Source: Aphis gossypii (Eukaryota; Arthropoda; Insecta; Hemiptera; Aphididae). From it: a stretch of 64,000 nucleotides of DNA. The stretch is from contig NC_065530.1 in assembly GCF_020184175.1 (NCBI RefSeq), positions 31,473,260 to 31,537,259 on the forward strand, in the 5' to 3' direction. A model generated the notes under the pieces. That model did no database searches, was not told the DNA's origin, and saw only the letters and a list, made by a program, of their open reading frames with translations. A program made the position numbers and the translations under genes. Shown piece after piece: positions 51,441 through 64,000 of this stretch. Position 1 is the first letter of the stretch; the number at the start of each line of letters is the position of its first letter.

Positions 51441-54126
51441 TAACACATTATTATGTCATTATGATAAATGAACGCATTTGGTCAAAAAGTTTATCTTACC
51501 ATGCATAATGTTATAAAATTATCATAGTTTTTATGCGACATCGTCTAAACCGTATTGGCTATTATCCGGTTATTCTAATAGGTACGCGTAGTCCGATTAA
51601 CAATAATATTGTCAAACATTACCTATCCAACATCCAACGCGTATAACGCATATATTTATATCTAATTATAATATTATATAATATACTCGCGATTAATGAT
51701 TGTAAGTACGCATGCTATAGATAAACGTGCATAATATAGTACGACGACCGTTGTACATAATATATTATGTTCATACGACGTTTGTCGTTCACGCAGAAAT
51801 CCTTTTTACTGTTATACTTACCTATACTATATCTACATAGGCCATTAGGTGAGTTATACTTCAGACAATCAAAATTGTTTTGAAATAAATTATGAAAATC
51901 GTTTACACGTGTCGTGTGCACAATTTCAAGTTACAATGATATGCACAAGTGTATTGTGTTCTATAGGTACATATATATTCATATGCGAGTACAATATAGG
52001 TACGTACCTGTACCGAATACACGTCTTAATGGGATAAAGTTCACTCAATTTGATACAAACAAGAACAGTGTTATAATATATATATATAATATGTATCTAT
52101 ACTTACATAACATGTCATAGAAGCACACTATATAGTATTATACACACCCATATAGCTGCAAGTCTATAAGAAATGTGTATATACCTACATTATATGCGGC
52201 GTTGCAATGACGATTTTATAAAAATATTTTGCTTTTTACGATTACAATATGTATTTTTTCTTAAAAATTCAAAGCCGAAAGTCGTTCTGTGCAATTTAAT
52301 GCACGAAAATCGAATTTCAAACGATAGTGGGTTAAACTGGTTAAAGTGCTTAAAATGAAATGTTGACGGTGGAATTATAGCGGATCGACCTACACATGTG
52401 TCAATATTATCTGTTCATCGACCATCCAAACTTTAAATATACTATTGTTAAATTAAAAATGTATGTCATCGTTCGAAAAAACAAAAATTAAAAAAATTAA
52501 CCTATGAGAAAAAAAAATAAAAAACGTTTTTATACTTCTGTAGATAATGAATGTTAATTAAAGCACTTGCTCTGACTTCGATGTCACTGAGTAAAATCAT
52601 ATTTTACGGTCTCGTGAGAAACACGCATTACACGTCATAATAACAAATACTTTATATGAATACAAAAAACTACATATACAATTGGCCGACATGCTTTAAC
52701 GCTCACAGTTAAATTTAAGTTGCGCATTTCTATATTATTATATATTATATTTTATACATTATTATTATATATATAGATATTAGCACAAGGATTTCTGGGA
52801 CATGGTAATTATATACGTGACCCACACGACTTGGTATACGTACCATAATAATATCGGTTGTTATTGGCAGATTATTAAATTTTAGACGTTCGCCGTTTAA
52901 CAGATGACCTAACCTAAACAAATAAATAATTAGGTATATAGTGAAAATATCGACGAGAGTCACTTTTTTACTTAGTATAATATAATATGTATATTAATTG
53001 CCGGTCACACGCCAGAGAGGACTTCTCTTGTAGCACAGTTCAATTATTAACAAACGTGTATAGCCTATAATATAAATTATAGGTGTTGTTATTTTGGACT
53101 TCTTACGACGTTTGTCACTGCAGCACAATTCGTGAGCGAATATTTACGTAAACATTTCGAGACGGCGTCGACCTTATTTTTAATTCATGCAAACCGACAA
53201 TGTATATGGGTACCGTACGCTATATATAGTGTTGTGAATAATATTTGTCTACCTATATACTACCAAGTACCATTGATCTTATAAAAACATATCGCATGAA
53301 AATCGATACTGTATAGGACTACCAGCTATACCTAAGTCCTATACACACATCATTACAATATCATATTCCGCGGTATACTGCACATATAATATTACGTATA
53401 GGTATTTATTATAATCTGCGTTTTTTTCGATTAAAACCATCGTGATTCGATGTAGTACATTTCCGCGGTCATGGTCAGGTAAAAATTTTTAAGGGAAAAA
53501 AATTAGTACCTACCAATGTATTATAGGTAATATACATATATTAGGTAACCTTTTGGTATATAATTTTTAATGCAAATCGGAGCGTTTACTCACTGTACGG
53601 TCATCATATAATACGAATAAGCGTAAAAAATAACTCGGTGCAAAATAAAGGTGGGTAGTATAAGTATATGCTATAATTGCATTAATGCTTTTATTGTGGA
53701 TTAATATTTTACAGCGCTTTATATAACGAATATATAATAAACAGTAATGCGAGACGTCAATGTCATATTATTATACACGACGTAAGTAGGTTGGCGTAGT
53801 TATGTTAATGTTTAATTCATGTATAGTTTTCATTCAATAACAGCGCATCGCGGCGCCGGACAGCAAGTAAAACGCGTATGTAAGAGCAAAGTATATATTG
53901 TGCCGATTCGGCAGAGTGTCTGAACGATAAAATTAAAACAGCGCACAATGACTATGAATACGACGTCGTCGCAAAGAATAGATTTATTGCATAAAATCGT
54001 CTAAAAAATATATCGTACAACAGATAAACGCGTGGTGGGTAGCCGAGTAGGTGTACCTATATATATATATTTGTGTGTGTGTGTGCCTCATATATAGCGA
54101 GTGACACTATAATGCTGTGTGAATTG
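51441..54126. other. Non-coding
   Basis: AT-rich with TAGGTAC words. TGCCGATTCGGCA near 53,900 is a 13-bp palindrome. Short frames are not protein-like. Confidence 0.4.
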
Positions 54127-54134
54127 TTTTATAC

Positions 54135-54464
54135 CAGTGTTTCTCAACCTTTTTAGTGTCGCAACCCCCCAAGATAGATAAAAAATATGGTAAATCACTT
54201 CGCGACCCGCCCTCTATCTATATATTAAATACAAATTTGAACAATAAAAATATCATATATATCATTAACTAATTAACCAAAAGAAATGTATAAATACCAC
54301 GTGTATTACCTAATTTAAATTTGTTACAGGTATAAGTATTTTTTTCTTATTCAACTAAAAATTTTAAATAAAAATTTTCATTTTGTAAGCGAGCGTTTTA
54401 TTATATTTTTGACCTACGTGACCCCTAGTTAAGGTGATTGCGACCACCAAGTCGAGAAACGCTG
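54135..54464. mobile_element. 330-bp hAT-type MITE with 8-bp target-site duplication
   Basis: The left end is CAGTGTTTCTCAACC and the reverse complement of the right end is CAGCGTTTCTCGACTTGG, typical hAT terminal repeats. The flanks TTTTATAC (54127-54134) and TTCTATAC (54465-54472) are an 8-bp duplication with one mismatch, as expected for hAT insertion. No transposase ORF is present. Confidence 0.85.
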
Positions 54465-54472
54465 TTCTATAC

Positions 54473-57400
54473 AACGTATAAACATTACTACATTAGTGAA
54501 AACATTCGATCAACACGTACAATTCGCATTATGTGTGCAACCAAAAGGCTATAGGACAAAAATTATAGATCCTTATATAGTTTTTGAAAAAATAAATAAG
54601 TATAATATTATAATATTATAGCGGATTAAAAAACGTTTGTATAATCTGTGATATTACTATACATATAACTATTATTATTGTTCTACAAATAATGTATGAT
54701 GGACAACAATAATACAAACATAATATTATAAATACATTATTTTTTCATTACATCGAAGTATATCTATTTATTGTTATTTTAATAGGTCTCAGCTATCATG
54801 TACAGTTAATATATACGCTAAACGTCACAATAATATTGACGAGCAATCATACTTTATCAAAATAAATAATTTAATTTCACTTTAAAAAGTCTCTTTATTT
54901 TAACTAACTACAATCAAATTATAATAATAACACTATAAACTCTATCTGCAGCTGTATATTATAATATGCATTATGCACATAGTCATGACCTGCAGTCATA
55001 TGCGAAATAAAATACATATAAGCACTAAATAGTGATTCTAATAACTAAAATATCTAATATCTTACAATAATTATGAGTTATAAGTAAGTATAATGTACTA
55101 ATATTATATTAACAGGAAGTATAAATAGACACTAAGTAAAAGGCAATATAGTTAATGAATTATTTCAATATTTGGATAAACAATAATCGTTAGTTAATAA
55201 TCTTGTTCTTTATGTTATTATTTTAAATATATACTATAATGTTTTTATATAGGTATTACATAAATATTGTGGCCAATGACCGTAATCGTGAGAGTTGTGA
55301 GTATAGTCTAACAGAAATTATGTACGCTGCGATAGCCGACAGGTATCTATATAAAAGCTTAATTTAAATTTATTAAGTGGTAAAAATAAAAAAAAAAACA
55401 CTTACATCAAACAACAATGAAAATTAACGCAAAAAGGTAACACGTTTTTTTTGATTTTTATTCAACGTAAAAATAAAAATATCGTCTCCGTTTTAAGCAC
55501 GACCCCAAAAAATCATGACGACGACTGTCTGAAAGTTAAATCTAACAGTGGCCACGTGATACAAGGAATAGTACTCAGTGCGAGTATAAACCGCATATTA
55601 TGCGATATATTATATAGACGTATATATCTATAATAGACGAGCACATAATATAGTTGTTTCAAAATTTATACAATCAATATAGAATATTATCATCTGCGCG
55701 GTGGCATTATATTCAATGTTATAACTATTATTGCATTAGGTAGATGTAGATGTATAATATTTACCTGTAAAATGGCCAATGGGGTTATCGAAACGGTTCT
55801 ATAAGCCGTTGTGCTGCAGTTGTCAGGGATCAAATTTCAAACGCGTGCGACGAGCTACACGGTTAAACGTCTAATTAAACGCTCGTTTGAATGAACACAA
55901 AGTACATACAACAACATTTTTAAGTGGCCGATCGTTAACTACAAAGTAACTAGCTAGAAATCATAATAATATAATATTATTATTCATCATCATCAGCTAA
56001 TTCAGCTAATTGCATTAATTGCCTATTAAACGTTATTATTTATTTTATTTAGGCCGCGCGACGGTATACAATGTTATTAGGTATATATATATATAGGTAG
56101 TTACAATCCGTACGGACAAGTAAGTATACTATAGGTAGGTACCTATAATCTGTATCTATTTGCGCAACCAATAATTATGCGTAGGTAAGCATAATAATAT
56201 TATAATCGGTATAGTAAACTCGTGTTTATAATATTATACGGACTAGACAAAACGATCGATAATTATTGGCCACGATGCAGGAAAAAAAATACAAACGTAC
56301 AAATCTCGTTCCTACCTTGACATTATAATACGATGACCGTTATGATTATATTATTATATATTGTTTAACCTGCACGCACGGTATATCGTTGATAAATAGA
56401 ATAGCCACTGGCCCACGAGTGGTGCCTATTACACGTTGAAAATATAAATATATGGGTAAAAACAATGTTAACACCTAAGACCTGCTAATACTATGGTAAA
56501 ATAATTACTATTTGATTTTAATGTTATTATATTGTTTACTTGTCTTTATTTAATTGTACGACCGTAATAATCCGAATTTATGGTTTTCTCTATGCTCTGT
56601 AGTCTTCCTATATTAATTATAATACTGAATAATAGTAGGTAGGTAGGTACATATAGATAAAATGTTGAGATTAACGAACGCGAGTGGCTATAAGCGGCTT
56701 AGTCAATTAATTTTAATATAATTCATAATACATATTTTTAAAATTATAATTAATATTTAATTTATATATTGATTGTTTTTATTTAATTTTATGAATTTCT
56801 TACTATTATAAAAAAAAATTTGTTATAATTTTTGAGGGATAGAAGTCCATAAACGTGCATAGAGCCTACTGGTATCTTTTCTTTGTAAATCCCTAATTAT
56901 CCCACTGATACCTAGCGTCTACATCATAAACCAGCATTATACTAGTGTCAAGTGGCCATTAACATTATAAAAACACCGATGATTGCAGCAATGGATATTC
57001 GCAATTATTTCTTATACCTACATTTCATGTGTCGAGTTTTAAACCCTAGTCATTATTAATTATTTATTTACATAATACACACTAATAGAATAGAATAGTC
57101 CGATTTATATCACATGTCTTAACTTTGGATAATATGGCCCTGGCACAGTATGTCATGCGCTACATCTGAAATTTTGATGATAAAATGGAGGTAAATGGTG
57201 TATCGGCGGTGTATGTGTTTAAAGATATTTAATATTATTAATTAGTTATCGAATTAATATATACCATTAATCATCTCGTCGACATCCATTACCATTTACC
57301 ATCCAAATAACCAATACCTATTGTTGAAAATCACTCGAACTCCAAACGCCGTCTAGGACCTAGGTAGTAAGTACCTACCTACCATACAAAAGTAAAAGAA

Positions 57401-59252
57401 ATATAGCTGAGAAGGTTGGTCGTATTTTCAACTAAAAATTTATTAAATTATAATATAAGTTCATTTCTAAAAGTTAGAAGTTTTATTTTTTTTTAATTTA
57501 AGAAATTTTACCAAAATAATTAGTAATTACCTATATAATGTAGTCTATAGCCATAATAGGTGATTATTATCCCGCTGTCGCCAGTTTCATAGAAGATTGG
57601 GATTTTTGCAGTGATTACAAAAATAACTAGTTTTGTATTTTGTATTTTTTATGTGATAGATTAGATACTTTCATGCATTCCATTCAATTCGGTTAATATT
57701 AGAATGTTATCAAGAATCAAAACCAACTAGATTATTACTATCAAAGTAACTTTTTAACTTGACTTTTACTTTCTAACTAGTTACTGTCTACATTTGCCTA
57801 TAGTCGTGTACTGCCCGCCCCAACACGATTTGAGGTGAAAAAAACAAATCGTAGATTTTAAACTATAATGTAACAAAATAATTAGTGACTATACGCACTC
57901 AGTGTAAGTATTGTTGACGCGGTGTATGTGTGTATGTGGTTCTACGCATAAGTGATCACGCGATTTATTTTTTTAATTGGCTTTAGGTAATACACGCGAA
58001 CCTTATAAATTTAAAATGGTGTCAACTCATAATAATATTGACGCTTGTATTGGTATAATAACATAAGTACTATCTAAAATATTCTTGTATACGTCTGTGA
58101 TATAAAGAACTGCAACAAATTCAAAATAATAATAGTCATCGTTTAATTATCGTTTTTAATATTTCCACTCTGAATTATTGCTTCTACAGCACGGACATTC
58201 ATAGATTTTTGGGATATCTAGGTATTGTAGCCTGTAGGTATTGTGACGTGGACATAACATTTTTATTTTGATGAATCCTATAACTCGATAACTACTATAG
58301 CGCATTTTTACGAGTTGAAATTATATACGTGAATATGTGTGACGTTATTATTCATTATTATTTTTCTAACAAAAAATAAAATAAAATCTACGTTGGATTT
58401 TAAGCGTTTAAAGAGTCTTTGAACGTAAAAATAAATATTCGTTGAGCGCAACAACACACGCATAACAAAAATTAATGAGATATTATTAATTTTGAAAGAA
58501 GACGATTAGCAATACCGACTATAGTCGTCGCACCGCGTTGTTTAAAATAAAATAAGTTTTGAATAGATTGCCAAAACAAAACGGAAAATGGGCTTGGCGT
58601 TGTTCCAACAAGATGTGTTAGACAATCATAAAAGCCACGTTAACCACATTCAAAAAAAGAGTGCCGGTACCTATTTTTGACTGTGTGAAATAATATTGTC
58701 GTAGGAAAACTTTAGCAATTGTCAAATTTGTAGACATCATTATTCGTTACTCATTAGCAATTAAATTAAATGTAAACCACTATCATTTAATAGGTACAGG
58801 TTAGGTATAGATACTTATCGTTTCTTCAATTGACATTAATCAACATTCCGAGAAATCCAAATAATAAGCAGTTTGTGTTTTAGATATATTTTAAAAATAG
58901 TTTCTTATAGTTACATTATAAGATTTATCTAAAAAATAATAAATAAATAACTTACTATCTACATACAGTATTATGTAATATAATGTACTGGTTGCAAAAA
59001 AAAAAAGAATTATATATAATATTAAAGAAAAAAAAACAATAGCAAATATAAAGAAAAATAATGCATAAATGTAAGTATGAGTAGTTTATGTTACATACTA
59101 CATTAAGTACCTAGATTAGTAACTTAACAATCTATTGATAACAATTTTGTATACTACTTAACAAAACGTACAAAAAAAAATGAATATTATACAATGATAA
59201 ACATCTAAAAACAAAATTGTAATACCATATTAAAAATGTAAAAGCAAAGTTA
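54473..59252. other. Non-coding spacer 3' of TTD14
   Basis: No exon recognised. AT-rich with dispersed TAGGTACCTA words; 57,170-57,310 holds an inverted pair (AATGGAGGTAAATGGT and ACCATTTACCATCC), perhaps an old MITE. No AATAAA is seen close after the TTD14 stop on the minus strand. Confidence 0.4.
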
Positions 59253-62200
59253 CTATTTTCTTAGTTTTCCATTTGTATGAATGTAACTAACTTGGTTGGT
59301 TTTATGATCACCTAAACTCAGATCTTCATCTGGCCCTAAAAAAAATTTACAAAAGTTGCTACAACTATATCTTAAACAAAAATCTAATCCCTAAACCAAA
59401 CCTAACCTAACCTAATTTCACATACCTACAATAACTAAATATTACTCCTTAAAACCATGTGGAAAGTGAAAATTACCTTTCAAGTAGTGACAAAAATTTT
59501 TTGACTTGTCCCAATCTTCAACGAGTGACAAGTTGAACATGGAATACGCTGCGTTACCAGTAACTTCCGATTCAATGTCTAGGAATTTTGGTAAACGGTC
59601 AAGCAGCTTTTGGTCCTCGAGAGCAGAATAAGTCTCAAGTAACACTAACCCTTCACACCTAAAACCAGATAAAAACATTAATATTTACATGATTTTAAAA
59701 AGTTTTTAACCACACACCTTTTATGACAAGGTTTACAATAAATGTCCAGCTGGAAATACTGATTGTAGTGTATAAAACATCGTCTTTTTTTATAGATTGG
59801 ATAGTGGGTTTCATCTTTTTGTGACAATAGATTCACATAGTCTCTGTGACTGAGCTGTGTTTTCACTTCTATTACTTGACCACGGACTCTAGGTCTGCGA
59901 ATTGTATGTGTATAATTCCAATGGCCTATAAACAAGCAAAATTGAAGTCACAGTCAGCGACATAGTGTAAATAAATGTGGATAAAGAACCTTTTTGTCCT
60001 CGTTTTCTTAAACGAGCTTGCATATTTTTAGTATATGTCTGCAAGTAATTATGTACAACATCAAAATCTTGAAATGGAGGGAACAACGAATCATCGGGCA
60101 GATATTTCACTAACCATTTACGTTTTTTTGAGTTAGTAGCTAATCTATCCCCAGTGTCCAGGCCCAATTTCTGACAAACCGCCTATAAAATTATGATAAA
60201 AGAATATAAATATTATAGGGTCCTTAAAAATTGACTTAATGTTAATACTTACAGCTATCATTCTACATATTTTATTTTCAAAATCAGATGAATTATCAAT
60301 AACATCGAAGTATGGATGCCCGATCCATGATGCTGACGCTTTGACATCAAGACTTTTAGCAAGAGAAACATCCTCTCTCCTGCTAGTATGATCCTAAAAC
60401 AGATGTTAAATTAGTAAATGTTAAATTTTAATGTTAAAAAGTTTATGACGTGCTTACCTCAGTTGTATAAAAGTCTTCAGCTCCACATGCAGCAGACACC
60501 ATGTGAATTATTTGATTGTAACGATTATCTCTTAAATCAACCATATTCAAACCATTTTCTTTCATTATCAGATCCCATTTATTACTTGGTATATCTATAA
60601 AAATAAAACTTGAACTGTTTAATATTGTTTAATCTTAAAATTTGTACAAATAATATGTTGAGTAAACAAGTAGTGTTTTCATTTTTTTGGGCTATTTAGT
60701 GACTTATTTTTCTATCAACAAGTTTCTCTAACTATTATGTTTCTTTAATAGTCTAATCAATAAAAAAACAAAAATATATATATAAATATTTATTTACATC
60801 TATTCTTTTATTTATCATATAATATGTATGTTATTGTATTTTTAACGAGAATATCATATTTTGATATGAACTTGTTTTATTAGTTGAATGAATAATATAC
60901 AAATAATTATTCACTAATAATTGATAAACATTTTGTAGGAGGGGATCTACTATTTAACTGGTCAGGTATAACAAAAATTTTAATTACAAATAATAATTAA
61001 AATTATGATCATAAAACCTATAATAATTTAATTTAACTATTATATTGTTGATCAGTGATAGTTATGAAAATGGTTGAAATTTATTTCTTCCATTAACACG
61101 GAATTTAAAATAATATATAACCATTGAGAAATATAAAAAGGCTGAACCAGATGTTGTGAACTAAAAAAAATGTAACAATAATTTTGTTAACAGTATAGGT
61201 ACCAGGATGTAAACAATAGTACCTACCTATACCATACATGTACATATTTTATATTTTTTTAAATATCAATAGCATGTGAATTATTCTAATACAGAATTGT
61301 AATATTTACAATGTTGAAGATAAAAAAGAATTTTTTTTTTATTGGACAAAATATATTTATTTTTTTTATTAAAATTTTTTGAGTTTTTTTAAACAGTTAA
61401 TTTTTATCTCTTTCGTTTCATTATAATAACTATACTTTTTTCCGACAACACCATTTTTCGTTTTTTATTTATAATATCATATAAAAAAATTTTATTACAC
61501 GCGGCAGCATCCATAGCACCTCTGTCACAAATGATTAGACAGTCTTGGTCGCATGATTCGCCCAGTTCAAAAAACGTGTTTTCTATTTGTAACATACATC
61601 TAAGAAGGTTCTCTTGAAATTTATGGGCTGTAACAGAAAACAAAAATAATATTATGAGGCTAATGATAATAATTTCCAAGGACATGACATGTCTAAATAG
61701 CATCAAGCTTAGCCGCATAGGCTCATCATTTCATCAGTAAGAACTAAGAATTCCCTCCTTCCCCCTCATAACTTGACGATTTGTGAGGCTTTTAAAATCA
61801 ATATTATTATACGAACCGTAAAACGTAACATGATACTATTTCAAAGGAGACATAATACAAATACTATGCAATTATAATAGAAATATATATTATTTCATTG
61901 CAAATTTATGATGACCTACTAAGCTAGATTGAAATACAGCTTAGGGATTGCTAAATAATTCATGGTCGCGATAAAGGAGGTGTGTTAACTTTATTGCTAT
62001 AAAAGAATAACAATTTAAAAACAGACGAAATATGATGTATACAGCATAATAAGCAATGAGGCGAAAAACAATCATTCCCGGTATAAAAACATACTTTTAT
62101 GACTGAATTTGATAGTTGGCCAAAAAAAAAAAAAACATTTTTATCCTCGTATTTAAAGGATATAATTGAAACTCGCGTATAGCATGACTGAGAGCAAGAC

Positions 62201-63089
62201 AGATAAATGATCATATTATTTCAAAATGTATTACCTTCATCGTCACTTAATTCCGAAAATTTGATACCTCCACTGTAAAATAAATAAATAAAATGTAAAT
62301 ATTAAGTATTAAAAATTAAAACCAATGATATATATGTTAACTATCACTATATTATATTAAAACTAATAAGGTACTTCAAAAGTATATGAAAGCAAAATTA
62401 AACAATATTTTAAACTTGACTGATTTTCAGGTTTTATGGTATTATAAATAAATAATTATTTATGATACGATAAATTAAAATTATACTAGTGATTACTTTT
62501 TTAAAAAAATACTCCTGATACGCAAGTGTTAACACTATACGTTTATGAAACATGGAAAATAAAGTCTTAAGATTTAATTTATCGTTAAATAAAAAAATAA
62601 GTATTGGAATCCTATTAATTCTTATAACAAATTTTGAATTAAAAAGATAACTTATGTTCAAGGTTGCCTTGCCTTAAAAAAATCATATGTGTTATAAGGT
62701 CAACGAATATCAAAAATGAATACAATTAAATATTTAAATAAATAGATTATGTAATAAAATAAAAATATATAACATTTTATGACATTTGTTTTTATGTAGG
62801 TAATACTTATTTAATAATAAAATATGCCCAAATTTAAAACTATAAATTAAATTTTAATGTAAATTTATTATTAAAATTGGAAAAAAATATTTTGTAATTT
62901 ATAAAAAAAATTATGAATTACCTTAATAGAACATTGGCAGTCTCGGGAACTCTGTAAACCTATAAAAATTAAAAAATCAACAAGATATTTTAACAATGGA
63001 AATAATAATTTTAACCTTTACCTTCCAACCTAAATTCTCAAAGAATGTACATAGTCGTGACTGTCCCGTTGTCTTACCGCCACATGGGC
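59253..63089 (-). CDS. Ttd14: TTD14 (TRPL translocation defect protein 14) homologue, NTP-binding trafficking protein; 5' end outside the window
   Basis: In Drosophila, TTD14 binds GTP and phosphatidylinositol 3-phosphate and is needed for light-dependent trafficking of the TRPL channel. Ten exons in transcript order: 63089-63022, 62959-62922, 62272-62235, 61627-61499, 60594-60458, 60393-60253, 60182-59990, 59925-59718, 59658-59477, 59335-59253. All junctions are GT..AG and in phase, giving about 405 residues. The first exon seen carries the P-loop GPCGGKTTGQSRL, then VYRVPETANVLL and SGGIKFSELSDDE. CLIICDRGAMDAAA looks like the Walker B region and IPSNKWDLIMKENGLNM follows. The C-terminal half has a CYTH-like basic/aromatic stretch (QVIEVKTQLSHRDYVNLL, then KKRRCFIHYNQYFQLDIY) and ends VSYIHTNGKLRK. 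The roughly 10-15 residues before the P-loop were not found up to 64000, so the start codon is probably off-window. No disabling change is visible. Confidence 0.93.
59391..59416 (-). repeat. Short interstitial TTAGG-type repeat in the last TTD14 intron
   Basis: Plus strand reads CTAAACC AAACCTAACC TAACCTAA, about three tandem CCTAA units plus degenerate ones. TTAGG is the canonical insect telomere repeat. It lies in the intron between the exons ending at 59477 and starting at 59335. A single short GGTTAGGTTAGG also occurs near 32698, upstream of MTO1. At this length it may be chance or a repaired break. Confidence 0.6.
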
Positions 63090-64000
63090 CTAAATTTAAC
63101 AAATTACATTGGTGTTATAAATTTTTCAAAATTAAAAAGTTAATGCAAACATTTAAATTTGAAAAAAAAAACAAATAAGTTTTGTAATATTAATAAATAA
63201 TTAACTATGTATATTGTATATCAAATATTAGCAGATTGTATGAATGATTTAAATTATAGATAATAGAATTATTATAGTGAAATTCAAGTAAAAATATATT
63301 GAGTTTCAGTACATCAAATGAACGAAATATAAATTAAGTTATCATAGAAATAACATTCTTATCGACAACAAGCAATAATAATCAATTTATATTTTAAAGG
63401 CGCTGAGAGTATAATTTAATTAGGTAATATATTCCGTATTCGTTTTTAATGGCTCAAACACAAAAATACGAGTTTTAAAAAAAGTATATATTTATATAAC
63501 GTATACTAAAATATACTCGATATATCGGTACTTATATATTAAATATGTTTCTATTACTTATTCAAGGAGACTACAAAATATTCATTAACATACAATTTTA
63601 CCATAAATCTATCAAAGCTATTATTAAACTAAATCAATAAAATATAACTAAACTAAAACATTATACTTTATAGATCACTATTATACTCACATATTTATTA
63701 GATATTAACATAAAAAATCTAACTAATAAAAATTATATTAATCAATAAAAAAAAGTAAATGTAAAAGTTTTAAAAGAAAAACAAAAGTATTTATTTTTAA
63801 ATTGTAATACATACATTATACATAAAATACGTAAATTTATATGTATTATATACAAACACATACATACAATACGTACATATGTATATGACGTATTGTATAC
63901 ACATTATATTAAGATGGTATATTTGGTCATTCGTGCACGTTAGAAAAAATAGTAAATAAAAATAATGTATGAGAATATTCAAATAGGTATATGAATTACG
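63090..64000. other. TTD14 intron, right edge of window
   Basis: The sequence 5' of the P-loop exon is AT-rich and holds no exon that would supply the start codon, so it is most likely intron. Confidence 0.55.

Noticed and set aside
51151..51508. Two overlapping 82-83 codon frames
   Set aside because: Inside the dispersed repeat's right end; sequences are repeat-derived.
1..64000. CRISPR arrays, operons, rRNA
   Set aside because: No regularly spaced direct repeats, no rRNA-like conserved segments, and the genes found are spliced and eukaryotic.

Overview
The window looks like nuclear DNA of an aphid or a close relative (Hemiptera, Sternorrhyncha). This is inferred from the very AT-rich background, the constantly recurring TAGGTACCTA and TATTATAATA words, many small DNA-transposon remnants, short spliceosomal introns with GT..AG ends, and two conserved animal genes. 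No prokaryotic features (operons, Shine-Dalgarno sites, CRISPR) are present. Gene density is low: two conserved multi-exon genes, one compact intronless gene for a secreted cysteine-rich protein, one tRNA, and several gene fragments.

Layout. 1-30.6 kb: no firmly identifiable gene. It contains CpG-rich blocks (about 3.1-3.5, 5.3-8.7, 9.8-12.3 and 21.2-21.4 kb) in AT-rich DNA, a strong promoter-like cluster at 10.73-10.84 kb, and a few short coding-like islands (14.36, 19.11, 28.43 kb) that may be isolated exons of a large gene. 30.68-30.76 kb: tRNA-Ser(AGA), minus strand. 32.99-36.36 kb: a complete 12-exon MTO1/MnmG-type gene, plus strand, encoding the mitochondrial tRNA wobble-uridine modification enzyme; a 136-bp MITE sits in its ninth intron. 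37.9-42.8 kb: an inverted pair of related, decayed gene fragments flanking the intact cysteine-rich secreted protein gene (39,592-40,059), plus two nested MITE-type elements and a decayed minus-strand gene fragment. 43-59 kb: mostly non-coding, with two short coding-like ORFs, a roughly 1.5-kb dispersed repeat with an internal tandem duplication (49.97-51.44 kb), and a hAT-type MITE with its target-site duplication (54.13-54.47 kb). 59.25-63.09 kb: the 3' ten exons of a TTD14-type NTPase gene, minus strand, whose first coding exon lies beyond the right edge.

The recognisable genes have unrelated jobs (mitochondrial tRNA modification, endomembrane trafficking, cytosolic translation, a secreted peptide), so no operon-like or cluster logic is implied. 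The most unusual locus is 37.9-42.8 kb, where an intact lineage-specific secreted Cys-rich preproprotein gene with its own TATA box and poly(A) signal lies between inverted copies of an unrecognised convergent gene pair. Exon boundaries, frames and motifs were read by eye; family names come from recognised motifs, not from a database search.
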